Source of the DNA: Paenibacillus artemisiicola
Lineage (GTDB): Bacteria; Bacillota; Bacilli; Paenibacillales; Paenibacillaceae
DNA: 64,000 bases
Direction of reading: 5' to 3'
Assembly: GCF_017652985.1 (NCBI RefSeq)
Contig: NZ_JAGGDJ010000012.1
Span: 1 to 64,000, forward strand
The notes beneath the pieces are model-generated. The model ran no database searches and had not been told where the DNA came from. It worked only from the letters and a program-made list of their open reading frames with translations. Shown one piece after another: positions 27,069 to 36,442 of this stretch. Positions within the stretch are counted from its first letter, which is position 1. Every line of letters begins with the position of its first letter. Position numbers and translations under genes: made by a program.

Positions 27069-28775
27069 TCATGGCAGCCGGTAGGCTCGCACGATATCCA
27101 AAGCGGAGATGAGGCCGAGCGGCTCCAACCGTTCATTTTTAACAATTAAGCTATCGGACTGCTCGGCACACAGGCGAACACTTGCTTCGCCTAGCGTTGC
27201 CGTTCCCTCTATCCAAGGCATGACGCATTCCATGACCGTTTGTACCCTCACGTCTCCGTTCCCGAGCGAAACCTCTTCCAACATTCGTATTTTATTCACA
27301 AAGCCCAGCCAATTTCCTTGGTCGTCCTTAACAATCGCTATCTGTCCCCTTCTCCCCATAAAGAGTCCGATGGCCACCTCGATGGTCGTATTCGAGGCAA
27401 TCATGACGGGCTCGACATCCATCGCTTCCGTCACCAAAATTGCAGAGAGCTTGTCAGCGGCTCGCTTACGAATCAAGTCGATGCCTCTTTTGGCTGCTTT
27501 GGCGGTGTAAATGCTCTCCCGGAACAACTTGGTCGTTACTGAGCTTGAGAGGATCGCGACGAGCATGAGCGGTAATATCAACCGATAATCCCCCGTTAAC
27601 TCGAACAACATGACCATTGCGGTAATCGGCGCGTGTGCCGTTCCGGCGAACACCGCCGCCATTCCGACGATGGCAAAAATGCCGGGATTCACATCGGGCA
27701 AGGGTAGCAGGAGATTAGCCAGTATGCCGAACGCCGACCCCATCATCGCCCCCATAAACAGCCCAGGCGCGAAGACACCGCCTGATCCGCCTGACGCGAT
27801 GGTCGTCGTAGTTGCGAACAGCTTTAACGCCAGTAATACAACTACAAGGTGCAAGGTCGCGTGCCCGGTGAGCGTTAACTCAACTGCAGGATAACCGACG
27901 CCGAGCAGTTGCGGGTAGAAGAAACCGATGACACCGACCGCTAAACCTCCGATCGCAGGTTTCGTCCACTCTGGAAGCGTACGAACCGCTTCCCACCGCC
28001 GTTCAAAAAGAAGCAGCGAGCGAATGTAAACAAGTGAGAGCAGCCCGCCAGCAAGACCAAGCAGCGCGAACAGCGCGATCATCCCCATGCTGCCCTGCAT
28101 CTCATCGTGCGGAACCGGAAATGTTGGCAGGTTGCCTAGAAAGACGCGGCCAATCGCGGCTGAAACGACGGATGAGACAACGATAGGACCAATATAGGTC
28201 AGCGCGAAGCTTCCCAGAATGATTTCAAAGGCGAACAACGCGCCTCCGATCGGCGCGTTGAATGTCCCTGAGATACCGGCCGCCGCTCCGCACGCGACAA
28301 GCAGCGGCAGTCGCCTTTTCGAAATGCCTAACCATTGACCGAATGCGGATCCCCATGCCGATCCGATGTGCACGATCGGGCCTTCTCTCCCCACGGATCC
28401 ACCGGAGCCAATTGTTAAAGCGGAGGCTAGTGCTTTAACTAAGACAATGCGCTTTCGGATCACGCCGCCCTTGTCGGTCACGGCCACCATGACCTCCGGG
28501 ACGCCGTGTCCTTTCGCTTCCCGGGCAAACAAGTAAATCAACAATCCCGTGAGTAACCCCCCTAAAGCGGGCATGATCAAGGTACGGATTCCGTATACGT
28601 ATTGCGAGATTTCATCTGCCGATCTTCCGTAAAAAAGATAGCCCGCAAGTTCGACCACCTTCCGGAATCCGACTGCGCCAAACCCTCCACCGATTCCGAT
28701 ACCTGCCGCAACAAGCAACAGCAAAAATGACTCTGCTTCAAGACGCGCGAAACGTCCCATCACCCGGCTTCGCAT
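27069..28775 (-). CDS. ClC chloride channel/antiporter with C-terminal CBS pair
   Basis: A 568-aa membrane protein. The ClC core (residues about 15-430) has GSGGSVGREGPIVHIGSAWG, GISGTFNAPIGGALFAFEI and GGSGGVFAPGLFMGAMMGS, and the C-terminus (about 445-568) carries two CBS domains (VTEAMDVEPVMIASNTTIEV; ECVMPWIEGTATLGEASV) likely sensing nucleotides. Unlike the gene at 2194 it has the canonical Ser-containing selectivity motif and no fluoride riboswitch, so chloride transport is expected. ATG 28775 follows GGGGAG. It belongs to a cluster of ion transporters on the same strand. Confidence 0.92.
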   Translation of the reverse strand: MRSRVMGRFARLEAESFLLLLVAAGIGIGGGFGAVGFRKVVELAGYLFYGRSADEISQYVYGIRTLIMPALGGLLTGLLIYLFAREAKGHGVPEVMVAVTDKGGVIRKRIVLVKALASALTIGSGGSVGREGPIVHIGSAWGSAFGQWLGISKRRLPLLVACGAAAGISGTFNAPIGGALFAFEIILGSFALTYIGPIVVSSVVSAAIGRVFLGNLPTFPVPHDEMQGSMGMIALFALLGLAGGLLSLVYIRSLLLFERRWEAVRTLPEWTKPAIGGLAVGVIGFFYPQLLGVGYPAVELTLTGHATLHLVVVLLALKLFATTTTIASGGSGGVFAPGLFMGAMMGSAFGILANLLLPLPDVNPGIFAIVGMAAVFAGTAHAPITAMVMLFELTGDYRLILPLMLVAILSSSVTTKLFRESIYTAKAAKRGIDLIRKRAADKLSAILVTEAMDVEPVMIASNTTIEVAIGLFMGRRGQIAIVKDDQGNWLGFVNKIRMLEEVSLGNGDVRVQTVMECVMPWIEGTATLGEASVRLCAEQSDSLIVKNERLEPLGLISALDIVRAYRLP

Positions 28776-28897
28776 CTCGACTCACTCCCCGTACGAACAG
28801 TCCGCGAATAAATAGTTCGTAAGCCTATCTTATGCGTTACAGCCATGCCGGTATGACTTTGGCTTTGTCGAATATGCAGCGGCAATCAGCTACGCGT

Positions 28898-30274
28898 TTA
28901 TCCGATTAAGATCTTTTCTTCGGGATAACGATACGGCTGCTTGCGGGATCCTCGTGTCATCGCAAAGGCGAGCGTGAGCGGTCCGAGTCGCCCGATGAAC
29001 ATCGTGACGATAATTACCGCTTTGCCGGCAACGGAGAGCTGGCCCGTAAAGTCCATCGTCATTCCGACAGTCCCGAATGCGGAGGTTGCCTCGAACAGAA
29101 GCGTTAAAAATTCGGCATGCGATCGATACTCGGTCATGGTGAGCAAGAACGTGCTTACCATGACCACGCCTAGCGAGATGATTATGACGGCGAGTGAACG
29201 AAGAATAAGATCGACAGCTAGCCTTCGTTTATAGGCTTGAATATCAGCTTTCCCCCTTACAATCGCAAGCACCGTCATGAGCAGGACGGCAAACGTATTC
29301 GTCTTGATCCCGCCGGCCGTCGAACCCGAGGAACCGCCGATAAACATCAGGAAGATCATGAAAAATTGCGAAGGCGGCAGCATGGCGCCGATATCGATGG
29401 TATTGAAGCCGGCCGTACGCGTCACGACGCCCTGGAAATAACCAGCCCACAAGCGTTGAGGCCATGTAAGGCCGCCAAACGTGGCGGGATTAAAGAGCTC
29501 GACCGCGAGAATGACGAGCGTTCCCGCCGCAATCAATCCGAGATTGGTCACGATGACGATTTTGCTATGTAGGGATAGATCCTTCCAGCGGCGTTTTTTT
29601 ATGATGTCCAGAATAACCGTAAAGCCCAAACCGCCGAATATAAAGAGTGCGGAGATGACGAGATTCACCGTCGGGTCGCCCACATAACGCGTCAAATTGT
29701 CCGGCCACAGCGCAAAGCCTGCATTATTAAACGCCGATATGGCATGAAAGGCACCATAATAGCTCGCTCGCGCAAAGCCGTAATCATGCATCCAGCGCAT
29801 GGTCAACAAGCAGGCGGCGAACGTTTCGATAATTAGCGCGATGATAAAAATGTTTAGCGCCAGTCGGATGACGCCTTGCGTCGAATACGAATTGACGGAT
29901 TGTTGGATAAGCAGCCGCTCGCGAAGACCGATCTTCTTGCCGATTAGCACGGCGAACAAGACGCCGAACACCATAAACCCCAAGCCGCCGATTTGAATGA
30001 GAACGAGCAGTACAAGCTCGCCGAACGTTGTGAAGGTCCCCGGAACGTCAAGGACGGACAGACCTGTGACGCATACCGCGGAAGTCGCGATAAATAGCGC
30101 ATCGATCAGGCCGATGCTTCTCCCCGTCACGGATGAAGCCGGCAACGCAAGAAGGAGCATCCCGATCACGATGAGTACTATAAAGCCGATAATCATTACT
30201 CTTGGAGCGGATAGGCGTGTGTCCTGTTTGTTGACCAGTTCGGTCTCTTTGCGTGCCGATAGGATGAACCCCAT
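28898..30274 (-). CDS. ktrB: Potassium uptake protein, TrkH/KtrB family
   Basis: A 458-aa membrane subunit of a Ktr/Trk potassium uptake system. Four pore-loop repeats are recognisable from SAVCVTGLSVLD, SAFNNAGFALWPDN, GGSSGSTAGGIKTNTFAVL and SAFGTVGMTMDFTG. The start follows AGGGAG. The partner cytoplasmic KtrA/TrkA subunit is not in the window. It lies 17 bp downstream of the CPA1 antiporter stop, so the two are probably co-transcribed and handle potassium/sodium balance. Confidence 0.9.
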   Translation of the reverse strand: MGFILSARKETELVNKQDTRLSAPRVMIIGFIVLIVIGMLLLALPASSVTGRSIGLIDALFIATSAVCVTGLSVLDVPGTFTTFGELVLLVLIQIGGLGFMVFGVLFAVLIGKKIGLRERLLIQQSVNSYSTQGVIRLALNIFIIALIIETFAACLLTMRWMHDYGFARASYYGAFHAISAFNNAGFALWPDNLTRYVGDPTVNLVISALFIFGGLGFTVILDIIKKRRWKDLSLHSKIVIVTNLGLIAAGTLVILAVELFNPATFGGLTWPQRLWAGYFQGVVTRTAGFNTIDIGAMLPPSQFFMIFLMFIGGSSGSTAGGIKTNTFAVLLMTVLAIVRGKADIQAYKRRLAVDLILRSLAVIIISLGVVMVSTFLLTMTEYRSHAEFLTLLFEATSAFGTVGMTMDFTGQLSVAGKAVIIVTMFIGRLGPLTLAFAMTRGSRKQPYRYPEEKILIG

Positions 30275-30291
30275 GAAATCGCTCCCTGTCT

Positions 30292-31530
30292 TTACGTTTC
30301 GTTTACGTTTTTGTTGTGCTCCCCCACTCCCGCTCTTAGGACAAGCGGCTTAATGGTCAGCCCTTGCACCAGCAGCGAAAACAAGACGACGCTAAAGGTT
30401 AACATGAGTACGTCGTCCTTGCCCTTAAATGAATCCGGCAGGCTGAGCGCAAGCGCAATGGATAAACTGCCTTTCAAGCCGCCCCAATTCAAGACGGACT
30501 TCCACTTTCTCGGAAAATCCCGCAGCAGGGATACGCTGCTGTATAGGGCAATCGTTCGTCCCGCAAGTACGATTAAGATAGCCGCAAGGATCAATAACCA
30601 CCTATCTCCGAAATCAATATGCTGAATCTCCAAGCCGATCATTAGGAAAATAAGCGAATTTGCGAGCAGCGTGATGACATCCCAGAAAGAATGGATGTTC
30701 ATAAGCGTCGTCTCCGACATGCCGATTCTCGCCCCGTAGCTGCCGAAAATCAGGCCGCTCACCACCACCGCGATGACGCCGGAAACATGGACGTGTTCGG
30801 CGATGAAGAAGCTTCCGAAAAACAACAGCATGGAAAACGCGATTTCGAGCGGATAATCATCGTAGAAGCGAAGCAGCTGAGAGAAAAACCAACCCAGAGC
30901 AGCGCCAACGGCAATACCCCCTAGGGCGAATTGCAGAAAGAGCAAGATTCCGCTGCCGACTCCCGTCCAGCCCATCTCCATGTAAGAAAGCAAGTAAACG
31001 GAGGATATCTGAAAGAGGACTACGGCGATACCATCGTTAAAGAGCGATTCGCCTTCAATAATCGTGACAACGGACTTGGGAACGCCAAGCGATTTGAAGA
31101 TCGAGATGACGCTGATCGGATCGGTCGCGCTCATGAGCGAGGCGAACGTAAATGCGACGACGAGCGGCAGGTCGAGGAGGTAGTATGCACCGACCGCTAT
31201 CAGCAGGAAGGATAAAAGCGTTCCTCCAAACGCCAGCGCTAGTACGGGCTTGCCCTGCTCTTTCAAGTGCCCAAATGGAAGCTTCAGCGTCGCGTCTCCG
31301 ATTAGAATAGGGAGAAACAACGAAATGATGACCGCCTGAAAAACATGCGATTGGGTAATATACGCTTCCGCTTCTTCCAGCACGGGAATGTTCACTGAGC
31401 CTAACAACAGGCCAACCACCACAAGCGCAATCGAGTACGGCTGATTGATTTTTTTGGCGACGGCGATGACGAACATGGATACCGCAAGCAAAATGAGCAA
31501 TTGAATAAATGTTTCGTTAAATTCGTTCAT
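30292..31530 (-). CDS. CPA1-type cation/proton antiporter
   Basis: A protein of about 412 aa with 11-12 hydrophobic helices and the NhaP/CPA1 features ASLMSATDPISVISIFKSLG (ion-binding Asp pair region) and GESLFNDGIAVVLFQISSVY. It exchanges sodium or potassium for protons. ATG 31530 follows AAAGGGGGACGCCTCA; an in-frame ATG at 31569, also with a ribosome-like AAAGG, would add 13 residues. Expression may be controlled by the short leader with a terminator at 31645-31670. It precedes ktrB. Confidence 0.88.
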   Translation of the reverse strand: MNEFNETFIQLLILLAVSMFVIAVAKKINQPYSIALVVVGLLLGSVNIPVLEEAEAYITQSHVFQAVIISLFLPILIGDATLKLPFGHLKEQGKPVLALAFGGTLLSFLLIAVGAYYLLDLPLVVAFTFASLMSATDPISVISIFKSLGVPKSVVTIIEGESLFNDGIAVVLFQISSVYLLSYMEMGWTGVGSGILLFLQFALGGIAVGAALGWFFSQLLRFYDDYPLEIAFSMLLFFGSFFIAEHVHVSGVIAVVVSGLIFGSYGARIGMSETTLMNIHSFWDVITLLANSLIFLMIGLEIQHIDFGDRWLLILAAILIVLAGRTIALYSSVSLLRDFPRKWKSVLNWGGLKGSLSIALALSLPDSFKGKDDVLMLTFSVVLFSLLVQGLTIKPLVLRAGVGEHNKNVNET

Positions 31531-31644
31531 TGAGGCGTCCCCCTTTTTTTGTTTTTGATCCTCAAGCATTAATCATCCTTTCCATCGATTCCTGGGCTGA
31601 GACGCAGATAAGCGTCCGGTAAACGGATATAGCCGAAAAACGGC

Positions 31645-31670
31645 AAAAAGAGCCCGCTTGTGGCAGGCTC
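31645..31670 (-). terminator. Attenuator-like terminator in the antiporter leader
   Basis: Leftward: GAGCCTGC, CACAA, GCGGGCTC and then TTTTTG. It lies between the predicted promoter (31704-31731) and the antiporter start, with no leftward gene upstream to end, so it probably acts inside the leader. Small hairpins follow it: GCCGTTTTTCGGC, TCCGTTTACCGGA and GACGCTTATCTGCGTC. Confidence 0.6.
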
Positions 31671-31703
31671 CTCCAATAACGTACACAATTCGATTCTTTC
31701 ACA

Positions 31704-31731
31704 ATTATACTAGAGGCGCCACATTTTGCAA
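31704..31731 (-). promoter_or_regulatory. Sigma-A-like promoter for the antiporter-ktrB unit
   Basis: On the minus strand TTGCAA (-35) and a perfect TATAAT (-10) are 16 bp apart. Transcription would start near 31697, about 165 bases before the antiporter ATG. Confidence 0.6.
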
Positions 31732-31762
31732 ATGGTTCCGTGCTCACCGATAGTATGGTACA

Positions 31763-32899
31763 ATGAACCTTCATTTTTTCCACGGAGGTGTGCCTACCCT
31801 GGTTGATTTCAACTGGTTGTCCCGACTTTTTACTGATTTCCAATGGATTGACGTCATGATCGCGATCGTAGTTGCGATTCTCTTTATCATTTGCCGGAAA
31901 TTCTTTACCACGTACGCAGTAGCTATCTTCCGGCGCCGCTTTTCACGTTCGCAAGGATTTTCCGCTTGGGCAAAGGCATTTGAGAAACCGATCGGCTACG
32001 GTTTTGTGCTTATCGGTCTGTATACGGCACTTCGCATCGCGCTTCCTCTTCAGATCGAAAATGCGATCGAACTGAATCTTCTCTTTCGTAGCAGTCTTAT
32101 TGTGCTGATCGGATTCGGCATTTACAACGTCTCTGCCACCTCATCCATGCTGCTCGAACAGCTTGGCAAGCGATTTGGACTGGATCATGCCAGCATGCTC
32201 ATTCCGTTTCTTTCCAAGACGATTCGATTTGTCATTATCCTGCTTGTCGTCACGATCGTCGGCTCCGAATGGGGGTTCAGCATAAATGGCGTCGTTGCCG
32301 GGATGGGGCTCGGAAGCTTAGCCATCGCGCTCGCCGCGAAAGAAACGTTAAGCAACGTATTCGGCGGCATCGTCATCATTGCGGAAAGGCCGTTCGCCAA
32401 AGGCGATTGGATTTTAACGCCCAGCGCGGAAGGCGTCGTCGAAGACATTACGTTTCGAAGCACACGAATTCGAACGTTCGCCGATTCCCTCGTAACGGTA
32501 CCGAATTCGACGCTGGCTAACCATCCCATCACCAACTGGAGCAAGATGGGCAAGCGCCGCGTGACGTTTACGCTTAAAGTGGCGCTGGAAACCGATCGGG
32601 TACGGCTCGCAACGGCCATCGGACAAATGGAACGAATGCTCCGGGAAAATGAACATGTAGACCCCGGAACGATTATGGTGCGATTTAACGAATTTCAAGA
32701 AGGCGGTCTGGGCATCTTCTTCTATTATTTCACCAAAACGACGGTGTGGTCGGATTATTTGACGATCCGTCAGGAACTCAACCTCGCGATCATGGGCATT
32801 CTAGAAGATGAAGGCATACGGATGGCTTATCCCGCACAGCGGATCTTTATGGAAAGCAATGTTGCGGAGTCCTCCTATACAGATCGGGGAGTGGGTTGA
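31763..32899 (+). CDS. MscS-family mechanosensitive ion channel
   Basis: Up to 378 aa. Three or four N-terminal helices precede the Gly/Ala-rich pore helix GVVAGMGLGSLAIALAAKET, followed by LSNVFGGIVIIAERPFAKGD and the beta domain with DITFRSTRIRTFADSLVTVP, the classic MscS signature. It would release solutes on hypo-osmotic shock. The start is unsure: a TACAAT -10 box overlaps the ATG at 31763, while GGAGGTG at 31785-31791 fits a start about 8 bases later (a CTG at 31799) or a TTG at 31817. It is divergent from the antiporter unit. Confidence 0.9.
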   Translation: MNLHFFHGGVPTLVDFNWLSRLFTDFQWIDVMIAIVVAILFIICRKFFTTYAVAIFRRRFSRSQGFSAWAKAFEKPIGYGFVLIGLYTALRIALPLQIENAIELNLLFRSSLIVLIGFGIYNVSATSSMLLEQLGKRFGLDHASMLIPFLSKTIRFVIILLVVTIVGSEWGFSINGVVAGMGLGSLAIALAAKETLSNVFGGIVIIAERPFAKGDWILTPSAEGVVEDITFRSTRIRTFADSLVTVPNSTLANHPITNWSKMGKRRVTFTLKVALETDRVRLATAIGQMERMLRENEHVDPGTIMVRFNEFQEGGLGIFFYYFTKTTVWSDYLTIRQELNLAIMGILEDEGIRMAYPAQRIFMESNVAESSYTDRGVG

Positions 32900-32905
32900 T
32901 CCTTG

Positions 32906-32933
32906 AAAAAAAGAGCGCCGCAATGCGGCGCTC
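32906..32933 (-). terminator. Strong GC-rich terminator between convergent genes
   Basis: GAGCGCCGC, CAA/TTG loop, GCGGCGCTC with TTTTTTT on the leftward strand. It serves the small gene at 32936 and may also block rightward transcription from mscS. Confidence 0.8.
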
Positions 32934-32935
32934 GC

Positions 32936-33127
32936 TCACGTGTTTACGATAAGAGAAGTGATCCATCCATAAAGATTCTTTAATTCTTCTTCTTTCCTCA
33001 GCCTTTCTCCGAATTGAGCCCTCATATGCGCTAAAAGCTCTCGATAATGGCGGTTTTTCTCCTTACAATCGAAAGAAGCCGTGTTGACCGTCTGAGCAGC
33101 TTCCCGAAAATGGTGCGGTTCTCTCAT
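32936..33127 (-). CDS. Small hypothetical protein
   Basis: About 63 aa, charged and largely helical (MREPHHFREAAQTVNTASFD; YRELLAHMRAQFGERLRKEE). Its stop sits 3 bp from a strong terminator, which supports a real gene. The family is not recognised. From 33131 to 33425 no further gene was seen. Confidence 0.5.
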   Translation of the reverse strand: MREPHHFREAAQTVNTASFDCKEKNRHYRELLAHMRAQFGERLRKEEELKNLYGWITSLIVNT

Positions 33128-33425
33128 CAATGTGCTCGCGCCCCCTCGTCTACGTTAATAAACACAGGACAACTCCAATAATCACGGCTATATTGTAAGC
33201 GGAATCATTTGGTGGGTCAAACTTAATCCCGCTTACGGTAGATCGACTCAAAGTATAACTCCAAGCGCTGTCACAACCGGACATCTGCTATTTCCCTTCA
33301 TTTTGCTCCCCACAGATACGCTTATGCAGAATGCAGAAAAGGAAGACGACGATAAATCGATTTCCTATCGATCCATGTCATCTCCCAATGCTACAGAAGT
33401 GTTTAAGCTTACGACGAGAAACGCG

Positions 33426-34295
33426 TTAAGAAACGCCGTCCAACCATGCTTTTACTTCTTGCTCATGACCGTCGACCCAGGCTTTCGCCGCGTCTTCCGG
33501 CGATTTTCCCTCTTGAATCGCGACCATTACCTCAGCCATATCATCCGGCGTCCAATGGAATTGATCCAACAGCTTGTAGGCGTCCGGCATATCGTCATCC
33601 AGACCTGTACGGGCCATCGTATGGATCTCCTCGTCCCCTCCGTACACGCCCTTGGGATCGGCTAAATATTTCAGATCCATCTTTGCGAACATCCAATGCG
33701 GCGTCCAGCCCGTGACGATAATCGGCTTCTTCGCCTCGTATGCTTTTTGAAGCTCCTGCGCCATGGCCGCGGACGAGCTTTCGACAAGCTGCCAGTCGCC
33801 ATCAAGTCCATAATCCTTCAGTGCTTGCTCGGTGGAGGTCATAATGCCGGCCCCGGGCTCGATTCCGATGATTTTGTGATCGACGGAAGTTCCGGTCGCG
33901 TCCTGCTTCAAATCCTCGATCGACTTTTCCTTCATATAGGATGGCACCACAAGGCCGGTCTTTGTACCTTCGAGGTTGGGACCGAGATCTTTGAGGTCTT
34001 TTCCATACTTTTCTAGATAAGAGGCATGCGTCGTCGGAAGCCAAGCTGCCACCATTGCGTCGGCGCTGCCGTCCGCGATTCCGGCCCACATCGGACCCGC
34101 ATCCACCTGCATCAGCTCGACTTTATAATTCAGCTTGGATTCCAACACGTATTTTACGACGTTCGTGCTTGCAATCTCGGAATCCCAAGCCACGTAAGCC
34201 AGCTTAATCGCTTTGTCGTCCCCGGATTTCGTGCACCCGGCAAGAGCAGCCGCCATTACGACGGTAGATAAGGCCAAACCCCATTTTTTCTTCAT
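33426..34295 (-). CDS. opuAC: Glycine betaine ABC transporter substrate-binding lipoprotein (OpuAC-like)
   Basis: A protein of about 289 aa with a lipoprotein signal MKKKWGLALSTVVMAAALAG and Cys21. It belongs to the OpuAC/ProX family; the Trp residues in AYVAWDSEIASTN, MWAGIADGSADAMVAAWLP and TGWTPHWMFAKMDL likely form the aromatic cage for quaternary amines. ATG 34295 follows AGAGGTG. It overlaps the permease stop region, completing an opuAA-AB-AC operon for betaine import under osmotic stress. Confidence 0.92.
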   Translation of the reverse strand: MKKKWGLALSTVVMAAALAGCTKSGDDKAIKLAYVAWDSEIASTNVVKYVLESKLNYKVELMQVDAGPMWAGIADGSADAMVAAWLPTTHASYLEKYGKDLKDLGPNLEGTKTGLVVPSYMKEKSIEDLKQDATGTSVDHKIIGIEPGAGIMTSTEQALKDYGLDGDWQLVESSSAAMAQELQKAYEAKKPIIVTGWTPHWMFAKMDLKYLADPKGVYGGDEEIHTMARTGLDDDMPDAYKLLDQFHWTPDDMAEVMVAIQEGKSPEDAAKAWVDGHEQEVKAWLDGVS

Positions 34296-34300
34296 GCTCG

Positions 34301-35140
34301 TCACCTCTGCGTTTTTTGTTTTTTGATAATGCGTTGTGTCAAACGATCCAACAGGATCGCCAGTACGACAATTGATATTCCCGCTTCAAACCCGGTTCCG
34401 GTCTTCGTCTGCGTCACGGCGCGGTAGACATCGGCGCCCAATCCCTGCGCCCCGATCATGGAGGAGATCACCACCATCGACAAAGACAGCATGATGGTCT
34501 GGTTGATCCCGGCCATCATCGTAGGAAGCGCCATCGGCAGCTGAAGTTTGATCAGCTTTTGGTTCGGCGTCGAACCAAAAGCTTCCGCCGCTTCAACCAG
34601 CTCGTAAGGCACTTGGCGGATGCCGAGGTTCGTGAGTCGGATCGTCGGCGGTACGGCAAAGATAATCGATGCGATGACACCCGGAACGACGCCGAGCGAG
34701 AAGAACGAGACGGCCGGCAGCAAGTATACGAAAGCCGGCATCGTTTGCATGAAATCAAGCACCGGTGTCACGATGCCCTGAGCGAGGCGGCTTCTCGCGC
34801 AAAGAATGCCGACGGGAACGCCGATGACGATGGAAAGCAGCGAGGCTGTCAGCACGATGGCTAGCGTTTCCATGGCGTGTTCCCAGTAACCTAAATTATC
34901 AATGAGCAGCAAGCCGATGAAAGCGAATATGGCAAACCGCCATTTCCCAGCAAGCCAGGCGAGCACAGTCCCCAGCAAAATGACGACAATCGGCGGTCCC
35001 ATGACGAGCAGACTTTGCAGGACATCCACCATTGAACCGATGACGATTCGGATTAAATCAAAAAAGGGCGTAAAGTGGCCTTCGAGCCAAGCTTCAATGG
35101 ATTCGATCCAATTGCCGATCGGCAGTTTCGGCATGTTCAT
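34301..35140 (-). CDS. opuAB: Glycine betaine ABC transporter permease (OpuAB-like)
   Basis: A 279-aa permease, with VGSMVDVLQSLLVMGPPIV-type N-terminal helices and the ABC contact loop LVEAAEAFGSTPNQKLIKLQ followed by LPMALPTMMAGINQTIMLSL, typical of OpuAB/ProW. Its start overlaps the ATPase stop by 4 bp (ATGA), so the two are translationally coupled. Confidence 0.93.
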   Translation of the reverse strand: MNMPKLPIGNWIESIEAWLEGHFTPFFDLIRIVIGSMVDVLQSLLVMGPPIVVILLGTVLAWLAGKWRFAIFAFIGLLLIDNLGYWEHAMETLAIVLTASLLSIVIGVPVGILCARSRLAQGIVTPVLDFMQTMPAFVYLLPAVSFFSLGVVPGVIASIIFAVPPTIRLTNLGIRQVPYELVEAAEAFGSTPNQKLIKLQLPMALPTMMAGINQTIMLSLSMVVISSMIGAQGLGADVYRAVTQTKTGTGFEAGISIVVLAILLDRLTQRIIKKQKTQR

Positions 35141-36336
35141 CGCACGCCACCCGCCTCCGGCACGGCGTTCCCCGCCAGCGCCGCGAAGACTGCTCCGCGA
35201 ATCACGATACCAAGAAGGCGATTCGCGCCATCCGTGACGGCGAGCGGCAGATGCGTCGCGGCCATCGGTTCGAACAATTCGTTCAACACCGTATCCGGCG
35301 CGACAATCGGCGTTTCGGGAATGAGAACATCGTCCAGTGCCAATCCTTCCTTCAAGGCAGCCGAAGCGCCTTCCGCCGTGATGACGCCAAGCAGCCGCTT
35401 GCCCTTATCGGTCACGTATAAACTGGATACGCCCTGCTCGCGCATCAGTTGGAGCGCGACCCGCGGTCCCCGCTCGAGCATGATCGTCTCCGGACGACGC
35501 ATCACATGCGCTGCCGTCAGCACCTTGGACAAGTCGACATCCTCAATAAATTTCTCAACGTACGGATCGGCCGGCTTCATCAGGATTTCTTCCGGCGTAC
35601 CGATTTGTACGATCGAACCGTCCTTCATCAAGGCGATCCGATCGCCGATGCGCAGCGCTTCATCAAGATCGTGCGTGATGAACACGATCGTTTTGTGCAT
35701 GCTCGATTGCAGTTGAAGCAGCTCATCTTGCATATCCTTGCGGATCAAAGGATCAAGCGCGCTGAACGCTTCGTCCATCAGCAGAATATCGGGATCGTTC
35801 GCAAGTCCCCTCGCCAATCCGACGCGCTGCTGCATGCCGCCGCTAAGCGCATCGGGGTAACTGTCCTCCCAGCCGCCGAGGCCCACGAGCTCGAGCGACT
35901 GACGAGCCATTTGCTTTCGGGTTGATTTGGCGATCCCTTGAATTTCTAAGCCGTATTCCACGTTTTGCAGTACGGTTCGATGCGGAAACAGGGCGAATTT
36001 CTGAAAGACCATCCCCATGCGCTTGCGGCGGAACTCTCGGAGCTCATTCGGACTCATGCCGACGATGTCTTTCCCCTGGAACAGGATTTGGCCGTCCGTC
36101 GGCTCGATCAGCCGGTTCAGCAGTCGAAGCAGCGTCGACTTTCCGCTTCCCGACAACCCCATGATGACGAAGATTTGACCGGCTTCAATCGAGAAGCTCG
36201 CCCGGTTTACACCGACCGTCTGCTTCGTATCCTTCAGAATCCGTTCCTTCGTCCATCCTTGTTGGAGCAGCTGGAGCGCTTTGTCCGGGTCGCTGCCGAA
36301 TACTTTCGTCAATGATCTGGCTTCAATGATGGACAT
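35137..36336 (-). CDS. opuAA: Glycine betaine ABC transporter ATPase with CBS domains (OpuAA-like)
   Basis: A 399-aa ATPase. Walker A is GLSGSGKST, the signature is LSGGMQQRVGLARGL, and Walker B is ILLMDEAFSALD. The C-terminal part (about 280-399) holds two CBS motifs, which in OpuA sense ionic strength or c-di-AMP. ATG 36336 follows AAGGAGGGG. A promoter and a palindromic candidate operator lie in the divergent interval with the GbsR-type regulator. Confidence 0.94.
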   Translation of the reverse strand: MSIIEARSLTKVFGSDPDKALQLLQQGWTKERILKDTKQTVGVNRASFSIEAGQIFVIMGLSGSGKSTLLRLLNRLIEPTDGQILFQGKDIVGMSPNELREFRRKRMGMVFQKFALFPHRTVLQNVEYGLEIQGIAKSTRKQMARQSLELVGLGGWEDSYPDALSGGMQQRVGLARGLANDPDILLMDEAFSALDPLIRKDMQDELLQLQSSMHKTIVFITHDLDEALRIGDRIALMKDGSIVQIGTPEEILMKPADPYVEKFIEDVDLSKVLTAAHVMRRPETIMLERGPRVALQLMREQGVSSLYVTDKGKRLLGVITAEGASAALKEGLALDDVLIPETPIVAPDTVLNELFEPMAATHLPLAVTDGANRLLGIVIRGAVFAALAGNAVPEAGGVR

Positions 36337-36377
36337 ACATGTTCCCCTCCTTGTTTCTATATCTGGCGACTGGTTCC

Positions 36378-36406
36378 AGTTTAGGGAGGATTGCTTGTTT
36401 AGTCAA
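36378..36406 (-). promoter_or_regulatory. Predicted sigma-A promoter of the opuA operon
   Basis: On the minus strand TTGACT and TAAACT are separated by exactly 17 bp, 42 bp upstream of opuAA. Confidence 0.6.
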
Positions 36407-36418
36407 CAATAAAAACCG

Positions 36419-36442
36419 TTTATAATTTACGTACAGTATAAA
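36419..36442. promoter_or_regulatory. Palindromic candidate operator between opuA and gbsR-like gene
   Basis: A 24-bp imperfect palindrome TTTATAATTTAC/GTACAGTATAAA centred on ACGT, with 10 of 12 positions symmetric. It sits directly upstream of the opuA -35 box and in the leader of the regulator gene. Its length and symmetry suit a winged-helix dimer. Confidence 0.5.

Noticed and set aside
31530..31700. c-di-AMP (ydaO) riboswitch before the potassium/cation genes
   Set aside because: The leader between promoter and terminator is only about 27 bases, too short for that aptamer, and its conserved blocks were not seen.
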